Source: Xiphias gladius | Lineage: Eukaryota > Chordata > Actinopteri > Istiophoriformes > Xiphiidae | Assembly: GCF_016859285.1 (NCBI RefSeq) | Contig: NC_053417.1 | Span: forward strand, 17,374,706-17,438,705 | Length of the DNA: 64,000 nt | Direction: 5' to 3' | Shown: positions 1-13,110 of the stretch, in pieces | How positions within the stretch are numbered: the first letter of the stretch is position 1 | Layout of the letters: each line of letters starts with the position of its first letter | The notes under the pieces: generated by a model | The model's input: only the letters and a program-made list of their open reading frames with translations | Databases searched by the model: none | What the model was told of the DNA's origin: nothing | Translations under genes and position numbers: made by a program

Positions 1-778
1 CTCGGCAACATATTTAGGACTCATTTTTCCAACCAACAGAATTGCACATAAATTGAACTGTCTTGCAGGCCTTCTAAACATTCTGTGCTCTCTAACACAT
101 TTCTCAAAGTAAAAAATAATAAAAACAAAACTTTTTATGGCTGACAGCAAAAATATTCAGGTGGGCTATCCAAATCAATTATATTCATATGAAACATGTA
201 GCATATATTGCAATAGAGTGTTTAGCAAATGCTAGATAGTTATGATAGATGATAACATGAGACTGGATCCCAAAAATAGAATGGAGCTTAAGTTGTCAAA
301 GGAATCAGACATGTGAATACTGACTATAAATACACCCACGCTGTGTTTAAAACCTGCTGCTCTGATAAAATGTTACACCTATTAAACTTATCCACCATAT
401 CTGCATTTAGGCTCTTTCATGCAGGCTTCTGGAGCAAATGGGTGGTAATGTAAGGATTAAGAACCCCTCCAAAGGGCATGGCCTGGCTATATCAATAACA
501 AATATTTACATTCTATTGATTTGTTGTGGAAGACATGTGGCTTTCGTTTTCTGAAAGAACAGGAGGGCCAACTGCATTGATTCAAGAATACAGATCGACC
601 GACAGACAGATACACACGCATCGTGGCCCGTCTGTTCACAACAATACCTCTCACACGGGTTTCCCATTACAGTCAACCTTTCACTCACTCTCTACTCTCT
701 CATACAGGCTATAAATACAGATTCCTATTAGTCCAATGTTACATTCTCCCACTCATCCCCCGCCCCTTCTCTGTCTGT

Positions 779-781
<3 letters not shown>

Positions 782-818
<37 letters not shown>
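782..818. repeat. (CA)n microsatellite
   Basis: About 18 CA units, nearly uninterrupted. Length polymorphism is likely. The His/Thr and Cys/Val open frames over it are artefacts of the dinucleotide. Confidence 0.95.
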
Positions 819-883
819 ACAGATCGAGAGAGCTGCAATGACGTATTGCTGGGTATCTCATTAGGCGATATCATAAAAAGCCT

Positions 884-897
884 GTTGCCATAGCAAC
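884..897. promoter_or_regulatory. RFX X-box palindrome
   Basis: GTTGCCATAGCAAC fits the RFX X-box consensus (GTNRCC, short spacer, RGYAAC) on both arms. A related half-site, CCATGGCAAC, follows about 15 bases later, and a CCAAT box lies about 85 bases further right. X-boxes of this quality usually mark promoters of ciliary or MHC-type genes. No coding exon starts nearby, so the target would be a gene to the left of the window, an unrecognised transcript, or an enhancer for slc26a6. The motif is seen; the function is inferred. Confidence 0.6.
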
Positions 898-1200
898 GGC
901 TCCCTGTATTTCCATGGCAACCAGCCGCCATGTCAATGTGGTGCATTCTTCTCCACCGAAAGGGGGAGGAGACAACGATGACCAATAGTGAGCAATGGAA
1001 CAGTCAGCAGCCTAAGAAGAGGAGGAGGAGGAAGATGGCGAGAGTTGGAACAGTCTGACCCCTGATGGTTACATCTGGGTGTTGCAGGAAACATCCTGAA
1101 AAATGAGGAAGATTCAGGGCTAAGGGTAGGAAAATTTCTGAATACTATTTAGTAAAGATAAGTGAGTAAAGCTGAAGGATATTAGAAGTGTCATGGATAT

Positions 1201-3450
1201 TCATAGTGATGAACATACAAGTATGAAGTCTGTCTGCCCCCGTTTCTTGAGAATATGAAGCACTGCATCATGAACTGTGACAAACAACCTGCTCTTTCTG
1301 ATGGACTCTGAGAAGAAACCTGCAATCTCCAGCTGCTCCACAACACAGGCTAATATTTGAACACATATACAGACAGAAAAACATGCATGACAATGAGAGA
1401 CCATGAGAGGGAAAGCATATTGTGGTTATAGAAATAAATATTTATGTTTGACTGACATGTCAGACAGGGAACGATGTGGCGCCGCTGAGGCTGAGACCTT
1501 GATGCATTCATTATCTAAAGCTTCAGTGCCTTGACTCTGCATTAAGGACATTAACTTTGTCTCTGTTTTGTCTGGTGTGCCACTCACCTTGGCAGCCTGC
1601 TAGATAGATGTCCAAATCAATCGCCCCAAAGTCCCTGAAAACCTGGGAGAAAAAGATAGACATCGCTTTGTTTATTTCTTCTTTTTTTTTTAAAAAGAAA
1701 GATGAACCTATATGCTCTCACTGGTCACTTATATATCAGGTGATGTACATGTTACCACTGTCATCGCACACACATACATTTTTCAATGTATTCACAGCAA
1801 CTGTGTCCACAAAGCTGGTTGTTGAAATGTCCAGGATTATGCTGTGCGTGCCTGATCCGCAGGCCCTTCCCTTCTCCTCATCACCATGGTGAGATACCTG
1901 GTTGATGCTGTCATCACCTTGGCAACCCGTATCTGAATCTGAGTCCAGCATGGTTGTGTCATGTTGGTAAGCCCAGTTTACTTGTCCTTTACTAAGGCTA
2001 TTTGTAGAGGTCTCTGTCGGGCTTAAGGTTGCACCATTCCCTTGACCCTGTACCCTCAGTCCAGCAAAGACTTGTCCCTCATTCATCTCTGACTCCTTCA
2101 AAGAGAATGTGCCATTGGACAGGTGGCTGACTGCTTTGTTCTGCCAATAGGTTGAAAAGGTGGAAACATCTATTAGTAACTTATCAGTTGAAATTCATGA
2201 GTGATTGGTTTCATTTCAGAAGAATTAGTATAACTGAAGGTGTATCTGAAGTTGTCATTTGGGATCGCATACTTGTTTCTTTGCCTCCTTTTTCGCTTTC
2301 TTTTTCTCTTTCTCTTGTTTACGCTTCAGCTCCGCGTCTCGTGTCTTCTTTGCCGTCAGCAGCTTCCCGATTTCAATTCCGCTCTGCACAAAAAGCCAAG
2401 CACCACATTAAAGAAAGAAAAGAGAAAGTGAGATGAGTGGTAGAGATAATGAAAGAGCAATTAAGGGTGCTGCAGACGGCGGACGGGGATTACATCTTGT
2501 AATCAAATGCAAGCCAGTGCACAAACACACACCCGCCCACATTCATGGAACCATATATACATACCTTCTCTTGCAGGGCCTCCAAGTACATCTCAGCATT
2601 TGTGTAGTAGATAGTTGTAGATGAACGGAAGATTTTAATTCCTGGAATCTCTTTAGCCTGCAGGGAACACATCATGAAGAAAAATAGTTCAGAAACTCAC
2701 AACACTGCAGGAAATACAGTAAATTCACAACCATTTTATGTGGTGACGGTAGAGTTCTCAGAGGAACATAGCTCTGAAACTGAAAAAATAAAACCGAAGA
2801 TATCTGCATGGCTTATTAACATAAGAGGTAAGTGAAAATATATGTATTGTTACTATTGAGTGACCCAACCCTCTAACTTTCTATGGATGAATATGATACT
2901 GAGCATCTTTCATTTATCAGTAAAAGAATCTTACCTCCTTGTAGGTGTCTGTTTCCAGATACAAGTCAGTGCCTGGCACATGGCCCAAGATAGAGTAACG
3001 GGGTCTGAATGATATGAAAATGATTAAAATTACAGCAAGAACTGCCCTGCAGCTCTTTGAATATCTAATCAGAAACTCTCCTTATGTTTGCATATACATC
3101 AATAATTAATAATTAGTGGTGTGTAGTTACAGTTGTGTTCTGAAAATGAAAGTGAGCATGGAAAAGCCAATGGAAACAGCCAGACCCAGGTCCAGGTTGA
3201 GCAGGATGGTGCTTATTAATGTTACCAGCCACACCAGCTAGAGGACAGTGTAAATACTGAGAGTCAGTGGGGTCAACAGTGATGTGAGGTTCACACAGTA
3301 CTTAACTGAGCAGGATGACTCTTAAAGCGGATTTAGATTTAGTCATACCAGATCAACCTTGTTGGTCTTCCACAGCATAGGCACGTCCATGAACTGCTTA
3401 AACATTCCTTTCAAATTCACAAACACTATTGTAGATAAGACAGCCTGGGG

Positions 3451-3490
<40 letters not shown>

Positions 3491-3689
3491 CACACACACA
3501 CACACAGATGTATTCACATATACCCACAGCCTTATTGGTTATTAAATTGTTTGTCAGGAGACACACTGATCATTAGTGAGAAATTGTACAGGAAGGAGAG
3601 TGTTACCTTGGGGAGATCTTCAAAGAGAGCACCTATTTTCAAAACTGTGATCAGCACAATGATAGACGAAATCACTCCCGCAACCTGAC

Positions 3690-3726
<37 letters not shown>

Positions 3727-6393
3727 ATTGTACAATAAATGGTCTTAAGTTGAACATGTGGATTAGATGTAACCAGGTACTGGTATTTGTGCTGTTTTTG
3801 CACATATGTGTATGCGTGTTTACTTGTGTCTTGCCCCCTGTGCTCTCCTGGACAAGGCTGCGAGACAATGAGGATGTCACTGAGTAACACTGGAAAAAGC
3901 CACCAACGGTGTTACTAAGACCCAGAGCAACCAGCTCCTGGAAAAGCAGAAACAGTAAGACAGGCACAGTTTGAAGGAGGAACGTGGCAATTAGGCTGAA
4001 AAACACATGACCTTGGATATTAATCCTTACATTTCATGCTATTAATATCATGGCCTTTAGTGTCCGGAGTCTGTGACCTTCGGGTCAATACCATTAGTCT
4101 AGGGTTTTTTAAGGCCATGTCCGAACACCACTGCCTCTCTGGGAGCATGCCAAACATATTTAAGATACCCTTGATCACATAAGGCTTGTTGGGCATTAAT
4201 AATTTAGCAGGCCAGCTCTTAGAGCCTGTGAGTGCTCCCAACCCATCTCTCTCCAGAGCAGAATGATCCCAGTCACATGCCTCTGAAAGTGTGTGTATGT
4301 GTGAATACTGTAAGTCTATGTGTTAGACAATAATAAGAGCTAAAGAAAAAAAAAAAACTAAAAAAGAAACACATCTCTACGTATACATGTGTAAGTAAAA
4401 CTGAACCTATGGAGAAAGTACAAGTTTTGCCTTTCTGTGCATCTATTTTCAGGGGAACGTGAATCATTTTTTAAATAAAGTGATGGCAGGACCTGCTTTA
4501 CCAGCAAATCAGAAACAGTGCACTTCAGTCTCAGGCTGTGGTTTGGCATTGTGAATGAATAATCAGAAAAGAATGCATAAGCAAACAAGAAAATATTTAC
4601 ATCTCCCTGACAGAGGAGAATGATAAATATTTTCTGTAGTATGTGTGATCCCATATATCCCTACTTTTTTCATACAAATATGTCTACATTTCATTCTAAT
4701 ATCTAACCACATCCCATTAACCTTTGCCAGATGCATACCAAGTAACCCCAAGTCATTTTCAATTGCTATTCCAATGTTAGGTTAATCCTGGCTGCGTCAC
4801 ATGAGACATTATAACATTTGACAATGTATTTACTGGCATAAATGCATCTTTTGCCAACTCCTCGAGAGGTTTAGGCAATCTAATTTCAGTCTGTCATTAC
4901 TATAAGGACATAATCCAGATGTTGATGATGCACAAAGGGACTTGTAGATGGGGACTATGCAGGAATAAGAGAAACTTTTTTACTTAGATCATTAAAATAT
5001 TCTGTATGAAATATGGAAAATCCTTTCTCAAATGGAAAATTGCAATTTGAAAGCAATACTGCTGAGAAACAATGCTTACAGTTGCAGTAAAATAAATATC
5101 TGTTCATTACAATTTAAAAACAAGAAACAAAAGCAAGTGAAAAATGTGTTTAGCTTGTGATTAGTCTGACATGAAACCATTTTTTGTTGTTGCTTCTGTC
5201 ACGATGGCGGAGCTGAAGTCTCGGTCTGAGAGGAAAGAATGTAATGCTTTTGTAATTCATGCCAATAAAATGCCTGAATAGAATTTATTTGAAATGAACA
5301 GAGCACCAGAAACAAATATGTACAGAAAAAAAACATAGGTCTGCTAATTCATTCATGGCTGTGCTACTGGGGCGCAGCTTGATGCAGGACAACCTGAATA
5401 ATTTTTCCACTGATGTGACTAACTGCTGTTAGCAGTGAGTCATACAGGAAGTGGGACTCCAACTTTAGCTCTCACAGCTATTTGTGAGAACCACAGTGTG
5501 CGTGTCTGTGCTTCACCTGGTTGCTGTCCACGTTGTAGCCATGTTTGAGGGCAAATGTTTTGCCAAGGGAAATGGTGATGGCATAGCTCACAATGGCCAC
5601 GGCAAAAGCATCACCTATCACCTCTGAGAACAAAGTGGTATCTGGAGCTCGAGGGGCCTTGAGCCTGGAGCAGGAGGAAAAGGTGAATGGTTCAGTTACC
5701 ATGCACAGCAAAAAAAAGCCCTGACACACATGCAGCTCCACAAACAGCTCTTGGCATTAGCTCGCAATTTCCTGTGAGGCTGTTGAAATCTCTTGACATT
5801 AAAAGAAATTTAACAGTCTTCGTACGAGAGTGAATGTTTTAATTTCAGCAGGACATGTAACATTTTGGTGACCAGTGGTCCTACACTTAGCATATGCTGC
5901 AGCCTCTTGTTATTGTTATAGACTTTATGGAAGCAGATGCTGCAGCTGGAAAACTCATTAACCTTTTCAACAATTTAGAAAGACACACAACTTAAAACCT
6001 TAGTTTTTACCAAAAATGGGATGAAAGAATTCCATGAATAACACATTAAAAGCAAACACAAGAAAAGTAATGAGTAACCTTATTACAGTAATCTGCTTTT
6101 ATAACCTTTGTTTACACATCCCTATTTTATGCCTTCTGGAGAAATTCTGCTCACTTATGGTATTTTCCACCACAGGAGCTTTTCCAGGAACAGAATCAAT
6201 TTAGAAACACACACCATGACGCTGTTTCTTTGTAGAGTGTGTTACTTTGTCTTATCAACAGCTCTGCCTATCAGACAACCAGAGAAAAATGGGGATTTTC
6301 TGTCTTGTAAACAATCTTGCACAAGCAGCTGTCCTTAGTCTCACCTCTCCCCCCTCACTTTATCTTTTTGTTTTGTCAACACACACACACACA

Positions 6394-6462
<69 letters not shown>

Positions 6463-9400
6463 TTCAAACACACAGAGATGAACGTACCCACTGGGTATCT
6501 CTCCAACCACATCAATGCTGTATTTACTCGTAAGTCCACAGAAGTGGGTGATGATTGTTGCTGCTACAATCTGTTGGAAAAAATTCAGAAGGAATGTTCA
6601 GTATTTGGGGTAAATCATTACTTTGAGCACATACAACCCCTCTTTTTTGCATGTGTCACCAGTCCCTCAGTCCCGTAGGATCACTGTGGTCAAGATGCCC
6701 CCTGCTGGACGATTAAGTTAACATACCTGCTGGATGAGTGAAAGAGGAAAGAGAGCAAAGGGAGGACTCACAACTATGAGTTCTATAGGGATGGGCAGAG
6801 GCAGCTTCTGTCTGTAGCAGGTATTGATTTCTTTGACTACAATGAGTACAGCAAGTGCCACCAGGCTGACCACCAGCTCCGGCACCTTAGTCTGAGGCAG
6901 CAGTCGGCAGATTTCCACCAGAGTCTGTAAGGAAAAGAGTGGAGGAGAGAAGGAAGAAGCAGAGAGAGAAAGTCAGAAATCAAATATCAAATGAATGCAC
7001 ATATCAAGTAGAAAGCAACAAAATGTGAACAGGTTTAAATGTGGGCTGCCCTCTGGCTTCACTACCGTGCTGCCCCTAAGAAGAGGCGTTGGACAAAACA
7101 GTAGAAATGTCAGATAAGAAAATACAGCAGCTCTACGGTGAATCTGAATTTGGGGAGGTGCATAATGTTTTTTTACTATATAAATGCAGTCCATTTAAAG
7201 CCGACTCGCAGCCTACTGCTTCTTGTTTCAGAAGAATTATATTATTTTTTTATGACTTTCTATCTCATAATTATGAGAAAAGATCTCATAATTATGAAAT
7301 CTTTTTTTTATAACTTTGAGACATGGTTAACGTGGATATCAATTTGGCACTACCTGACTTAATTCGCTTTTATTTCCTCCCAGGTTTGACAAAGTCACTG
7401 CAGTGTGGATGGTAGCCTGTTATTTATTATGAGGAGTTGGGTTATTTTTTCATTTTTTATTTTGTTATTTTTCTATTTGAATAACTGTATATAAGCTTAA
7501 ATATCATTATAATTAAGCGTTTTGTTTTGTTTTTTTCAACAAAGCATTTTGGAAAGTGTTACATTAAACATTCAAAGTCTTCACTTGTGTGAATAGATGT
7601 AAACTATTCCAAGAAACAGGAAGTATAATATTGCCAAACATTCAGTGAGGTACACTGCTGACAGAAATGTGAGCCCTTCTTTTCAAGCCTATATTTCTTT
7701 ATATTTTGGAAAAATAAGTATGCCAATGTAGCTATTAAAACATTCCATTTCACAATGTACCATTGGATGTACTGACAACTATCACTGAATTTACTTAGAC
7801 ACTGAAAAAATCTTAAAACCTGATGATACTCAGGCAAGTTCTGTAGGGGTTCAAATTCCTGTCCAATTATACTACATTATGCCAAAATCAGGAGATAGTT
7901 TTCTTATATTTAACTCGATATTAAAAGATCTTTTCTCGTAAATATGAGATAGTGATTCATAAGTATGAGATGCGGAAGTTATAATTATGTGATAAGGTCC
8001 ATGACCGACGCTGGATCTTTAAGTGTACGTATTAGTTTTGAAAAATATCTTAAAAGAATAGTTTAACATTTTGAGAACTATGCTTATTGGCTTCCTGGCA
8101 GAGATTTTGATGAGAAAAATCAATGACACTCTTATGTCTGAAGTTTTAATAGAAGGCTACAGCCAGCAGACAGTTACCGTCTGGTGCGTCTACCTTCGAC
8201 CAACACTTCTACAGCTCAGTAATAAAACATTATATCTCATTTGTTTAATCCGTACAAAGCTTCTTGTCTCTGCTGGTTGCCTGGTCCTGGTAAAGAAATA
8301 GTCCAGCACATAACCACCTGTAAATCGGCAAATTGTTGTTTTCATACTACACTGTTACAGATTTAACAAAAAAATTTGTTAAATGGCACCAATAATTTGT
8401 TAGCTAAAGCTGTGCTGGTAGGTGGATTTACCTTTGGACAGAGCCGGGCTAGCTGTTTCCCCCTGTTTCCAGTCTTTGTGCTAAGCTAAGCTAACCAGCT
8501 GCCGGCTATAGCCTCACAGTTGACGGAAAGACACAAGAGCGGTATTGATCTTTTCCTCTAACTCTCTGCTGGAGTGTCTCAAAATCGTAATTAGACTATA
8601 AAAGTCTTAGTTAGTTTGTTACTCAAAAAAAAAAAACCTCTGGTTGAATCAACACCTCTAACAATCCAAACAAAAACTCAACACTATGAGCGTCACGAAC
8701 TTGTACTTACTGCGTAGCTATTTTAAAGTAACTTTGCCCACCTGCTCTAAGTCTATCAGTTCCTTTCTTGTCTGTATCCATATGTTAGTTGCATAATGTG
8801 TGACATACTTACATAGATAAGGGAGAGAGGACCGGTGAATCGAGACAGTTTCACTCCAAACAGGTACTTGAGCTGTGAGACACATACATGACATGCTGAC
8901 CCTGTAGTGTAGCCACGAACCAGCGGCTCAGACAGGTAGGTGACCACGAAACCAAACCTCACCACACCTAGCAGGAACTTAGGATTGAAGAGAGAGAGAG
9001 AGAGAGAGAGTTAGTCAAAAGTAGTGAAGTATGACTTAAAAGGGTTGTTCAGTATCTCGATTTAGTCACTAAAAGTTTTCCGTTTGGTCAAAATGGACAC
9101 AAGAACAGAAACACACACCTGAAAGATTCCTGCCAAGACTGTGAGGGAACATGCTATCTGTACTCTGAAGGCATCCCGTGCATCGATGTTCACACTTTCT
9201 GTCCCATTGGTGCCATTTACAATAAAGTTACTGTCGGGTGCCAGCCTTTCCGTCACACTCCCAATCATGATGCTGATCACAGCAAACGTACCTGGACATA
9301 CAAAACACAAGCATGTAGATACATATCTATGCACAAAGACGTAAACAAGGATCACTTTATCCATGTTGACATCACTTGTTTTTATTTTCATTTCTTTCCT

Positions 9401-11552
9401 GTTTAATCACAGCCACCCACACACGCTTTCTCACCTATGGAGTTGTGTCTGGAAGTACCAAAGATGAAGTAGACCAGCACCGGGTAGAGGGATGTGTACA
9501 GGCCAAACACAGGGCGTAAGGAAGCCAGAAGAGCATAAGCCATGCCTGGTAAAAAAAATAAATAAATAAGGAAGAAAGTCTGTTCCCATATCCAAAACAA
9601 ATTCAATGTTAGTTGAGGTGGCTGCATTTTGGTGGCTGTTTAAAAATGTTTAAGGAATTCTTTGACATTTTGGGAAAGACGCCTATTTGCTTTCTTGCTG
9701 AGAGCCAGATGAGAGGATTGATCCCACTCTTGTGACAGGTTAGCTTAGCTTAGCATAAAGACTGGAAGCAGGTGGATATTACTTTTCACCTAACTCCCGG
9801 GAAGAACGGGAATAAGTGCTTTTCCCAAAATGTCAAACTATACCTTCAAAGTGACAAGTTTGCTAAGTTTGTGAGGTGTGATGTGGATGAAGTCTGCACA
9901 CATTCATACAAACAAACCCTGCGGCAGATGCATGATGCCCACACTGAGGCCAGAGATCAGGTCCCCTATGGCATTTTCTCTGATGGAGTAGCCAGGCAAC
10001 CAGCCGAGAACGGGCACCCAGCTCAACACAGAGTGCCTCAGCCTGGGCACTGAACACCTGCAACAGTCATCCCAGAAATAAATAACATTTGTATTAATGA
10101 GTATTTCATATTGGGGCCACATAAATACACAATTTCACATTCAAATCTGGGATGGCATGTGTCTACACGCAAAGTCACCTAGAAAAAAATATTATGTTTG
10201 CCATCTTTAATCTTCTAGTTCATGTGCAGGGTTAAGAAAAGAATCACTTTTGATGTGATTAAATGATTAAATTCCCCCTCCACTTGTAAATGTGTTTTGG
10301 TTATAGCTACATCACTTGGATGTTTCTGCTTCACTGTGCAGAATAATGTACTTGAAGAGTTTGATGCTAGAAGGCTGTTTTCGTATTCATTTGATGAAGA
10401 GGGAAAGTTGCTCCGAGCTCATTTTTAATCTGAGTTTAAAAAGTACAGGTATGGGATGATTTCGTGACTTTACAAATAGTTTGGCGGTCAATCAGGTCCA
10501 AAGTTCAACTTACACAAGTGTGATGTAGAAACTAGAATGCTCCAGTGCACATACACTGAGACGGTCTTTTCAGTGAAGTAGGAGACATCTTTTGTCCAGC
10601 AGTTAAGCATTTGAAATTAACAATATTTGCATTTTTATAGATTATGGATTTTTCAGTGAGGGAGAAAGAATCAATCTTTTAAATAGGTAACCAAAGTCTT
10701 TTGAGGAAAAACTATATCAAACACAAATTATTACTCAAAGAAGAGCATTTAGATGAGTCTTAAAATATCTAATTTTTGTTACCTCTTTGTAAACACAGAA
10801 TGAGACTTGAGAATTTTAACACCTGCTACAGTTTTTATCAGATAGCCTTGGAAAATAGCAGCACAGTGGATAACACCGACAGACGATATCAGTGGGCTAC
10901 TGTTCACTTCTTATGATAGATACAGTCAAGTAATGCCTGCATGAACAAATATTAGTTCTACCTATAACAGTTTAAGCAACTTGTTACATAAAGTGCACAA
11001 AATTTTGCTGTCCTCTACTAAAACATGACAAGATTACCATTTGTTCACTGGATTCATTGAACTGAAACTATTTGGTCCTAAAACATGTCCTATGTAATTA
11101 TGAGTGGTTGATATGTTTTATATTATTTGTCACACAAACAAACACACACACACACAAACACACGCACACACACACATTCATGACTCATGCACTCATTCAT
11201 GAATCACTTTTAACAGGCTGAGTGAGCAGTTAGAGGCACAGTAAAGCCACATATACAGACACACACAGACGGTTACAAGGACAATAAAATACGCTCACAG
11301 CCAAATACAAAGATAACCTTTTTGTCGGTTTGTGTCATTGTGTATCTCAGTGTTTTCCAGTTCTCTCGTTTGTCTGTCCACTTTGTCCTCTCCTGCTTGT
11401 TTTTACCTCAGGGACTCTTTCACCCGTTCACCCAGGGTTGGTTTAGTGGACCACGTCCCTTTTTGTGCCACTTCATCCAGACGCAACTCATCCAGAACCT
11501 CCCTCTGCACAAAATACTCCCCGGAGGAACAGTCCCTCTCTCCCTTGTCCAT
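1201..11552 (-). CDS. slc26a6: SLC26A6-type anion exchanger (18 coding exons)
   Basis: Plasma-membrane SulP/SLC26 exchanger; in vertebrates SLC26A6 swaps Cl-, HCO3-, oxalate, sulfate and formate in gut and kidney epithelia. Coding exons from the ATG: 11552-11407, 10057-9918, 9545-9435, 9291-9119, 8977-8813, 6924-6772, 6570-6488, 5664-5517, 3937-3824, 3684-3607, 3444-3349, 3237-3131, 3004-2935, 2657-2565, 2383-2273, 2140-1778, 1642-1588, 1349-1201. All phases agree and give 784 residues (human 759). The SLC26 signature ending FGTSRH lies near residue 127. Two NGT sequons mark the glycosylated outer loop near 155-162. [11 protein letters not shown] lies in the transporter core near 395-405. A STAS domain starts near residue 515 and is split by a Lys-rich, then acidic insert. 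The C-terminus CSSL fits a class I PDZ ligand. One splice site looks unusual: the exon 2 donor reads G|GTTTGT. Teleosts have several a6 copies, and a3/a5 paralogues are the main alternative. Confidence 0.85.
3455..3507. repeat. (CA)n microsatellite in slc26a6 intron
   Basis: Two CA blocks broken by AAACG. They lie just upstream (in gene orientation) of the exon at 3444-3349, so on the transcript the intron carries a GT-rich tract right before the acceptor. Confidence 0.9.
3693..3722. repeat. (CA)n microsatellite next to slc26a6 acceptor
   Basis: About 15 CA units ending roughly 9 bases from the acceptor of the 78-nt exon at 3684-3607. On the transcript it is a UG repeat beside the 3' splice site. 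Confidence 0.9.
6379..6460. repeat. Long (CA)n microsatellite in slc26a6 intron
   Basis: Roughly 40 CA units with one G interruption near 6394. It lies about 30 bases from the donor of the 83-nt exon at 6570-6488, on its 3' side in gene orientation. Confidence 0.95.
7160..7995. repeat. Composite interspersed repeats in slc26a6 intron
   Basis: Positions near 7175-7200 read like the tail of a common teleost SINE (CTATATAAATGCAGTCCATT). At 7255-7300 and again in degenerate opposite form at 7915-7990 are motifs built on CTCATAATTATGAG, a palindromic unit frequent in fish repeats. They flank about 600 bases with no coding content, suggesting a decayed non-autonomous element. Repeat class is from memory and not assigned. 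Confidence 0.5.
8046..8600. mobile_element. Non-autonomous DNA element (MITE-like), degenerate
   Basis: Begins with an arm like AATAGTTTAACATTTTGAGAA and contains the block GCTAAGCTAAGCTAACCAGCTG followed by a GGTATTGATCTTTTC-like segment. Both blocks recur at 9650-9848, 26050-26262 and 30075-30200. The far arm is eroded. It lies in an slc26a6 intron and carries no transposase frame. Confidence 0.6.
8989..9011. repeat. (GA)n microsatellite
   Basis: A short GAGAGA run on the plus strand. In gene orientation it is a CT tract a short way upstream of the acceptor of the 165-nt exon at 8977-8813, so it may serve as part of the polypyrimidine tract. Confidence 0.8.
9650..9848. mobile_element. MITE with terminal inverted repeats
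   Basis: The left arm contains TTTGACATTTTGGGAAA and the right arm TTTTCCCAAAATGTCAAACT, which are reverse complements over about 15 bases. The interior has the GCTTAGCTTAGC block shared with other copies in this window. It has no coding capacity. Length is about 200 bases. It lies in the slc26a6 intron between the coding exons at 10057-9918 and 9545-9435. Confidence 0.75.
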
Positions 11553-12779
11553 GTCTGTTTGAGCAAATTCAGCCCAGCTCACACCTGAAGCCGTTGTCTC
11601 TTTGAGCTCCTCCTTTCTGCTTGTGGATCCTCTAGAAAGGAAAGGGCAGTTACAGGTGTCTGTTGCTCAAGAAAAGCCAAACACTGTGTGGTGAGAGAGA
11701 CGCAAACTCACTCTTCTATACTGATTGACAGTGTTCGTCTCTTCAGCTGGTTTTGGACTAGGGGAGTGACTGTTCCTTTCCTGTCCTTATAAGAGAGCAA
11801 CCGCCAGCCCACATGTCCCTGCTCTGCATACACACACCTGAGGTTATGTGTTAATGTGTTAGCTTGATGAAAGCCCAGCCTTTGGTAAACGCTCAAAACT
11901 GTAAGAAACAGGTAAATCTTGACACTGAGAGACACACTGAAACACTACAACTGACAAACACTGTTTAATGCATTTGAAGTGCATATGCAAAAAGACACAT
12001 CTGGTGATAATTACTTAGCTCTATGTTAAAAACTAAATCTTGTATTGTAGCTCTTCCTTTATAAAACTCACCTCTTCCTTTATAAAACCACCTAAAACTC
12101 ATCTCTCACCTGTGGAACAAGGACGGTGAGGTGTATGGTCATATATGTAGAATTGAAACCATGTGTTGAAAATAGAAGCATGGCTCAGAGGCCCTAGGTC
12201 AAAGGTCCTCAGAGGGTGCCTCATAGCTTGTAAAGGAGGCTAATGCTTTGTGATTGAAACCATATGTTAGTGACAGTTTTTAGGAAAACAACTGCCCAAA
12301 TTAAGAGTCGGTGACCAGGGCTGATTTTCAGAGTGGTTCATCGGCTGCACACCCTCTAGCAAGCAGATCTGCAGATGCTTGACTTGACGCTGTCAGCGGA
12401 GTCGCCTTCATCCTCTTCACATCCTCAACACCATCTAATAAACTACAACAGTTTGCTAGTTAGGTTTGTGTGTATGCACTAGATTAACCAAAACACCTTA
12501 TCTTTATGACTATGGCTGCCTAACTGTCTTCATTCAGGAGATAAAGTGACAATATTTTCATTGTCAGCAGGAAAGTCGCGACACATTGTGCCACTGAGAT
12601 TGCCCAATATGTTTTATGGCATGTGGCTGTCCAAACCCTGCCCCCCCCTTTTTTTTTTAAAGATTGTCCACTAACCTTAGATAACTCTTCTTCCCTGATT
12701 ACTAAAAAGGAGACCAGCTGATTTGCTTAGTTTGCATATGAAATCTGTGTGACAACACACTGTAAAAATAAATTCCCTA

Positions 12780-13110
12780 ATATTTTATGGGTAATTTAAA
12801 ACCACGGTCACAAACCTACCTGCCTTACAAGTGTTTTAACTATTTTATTACTTCGTCTGTATCTTCATGTTTTATAATGCTTCATCATAACTGTTTTAAT
12901 CTTATTTATTTCAGTCTTGTCTGTTTCTTCATTGTCTTTTATTATTATACCTACATGTTTTATTATGTTTTATTATATGCGTTATGTATTTCATTGTTTT
13001 ATTCTGTTTTATTTGCTGCCTAATGCAATCTCAGCATCACTGAAAATGAGGGCTACCCTCAATGTATCCCTGAGAATAAAATAAAGGTTGAATGTTTGAA
13101 TGGCTGGTCA
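12780..13110 (+). repeat. LINE-like 3' tail, probable
   Basis: T/A-rich sequence ending in a CCCTGAGAATAAAATAAAGGTT-like tail, followed by GAATG units. This resembles the 3' ends of fish non-LTR elements that finish in AATAAAGGTT plus a short tandem. No reverse-transcriptase frame is present, so this is an end-truncated relic or a SINE. The assignment is from memory. Confidence 0.4.

Larger units (their letters stand above)
1..1200. other. Non-coding flank downstream of slc26a6
   Basis: No exon with a recognisable product was found on either strand. The stretch lies beyond the stop codon of the minus-strand slc26a6 gene, so its right part probably includes that gene's 3' UTR. It holds a (CA)n run at about 782-818, an RFX-type X-box at 884-897, a second CCATGGCAAC half-site at 912-921, and a CCAAT box near 981. 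The open frames here are short and overlap the CA run or carry no domain. Confidence 0.6.

Noticed and set aside
6247-6678. 143-codon open frame rich in His-Thr
   Set aside because: It is created by the (CA)n run. The real exon there is the minus-strand slc26a6 exon 6570-6488.
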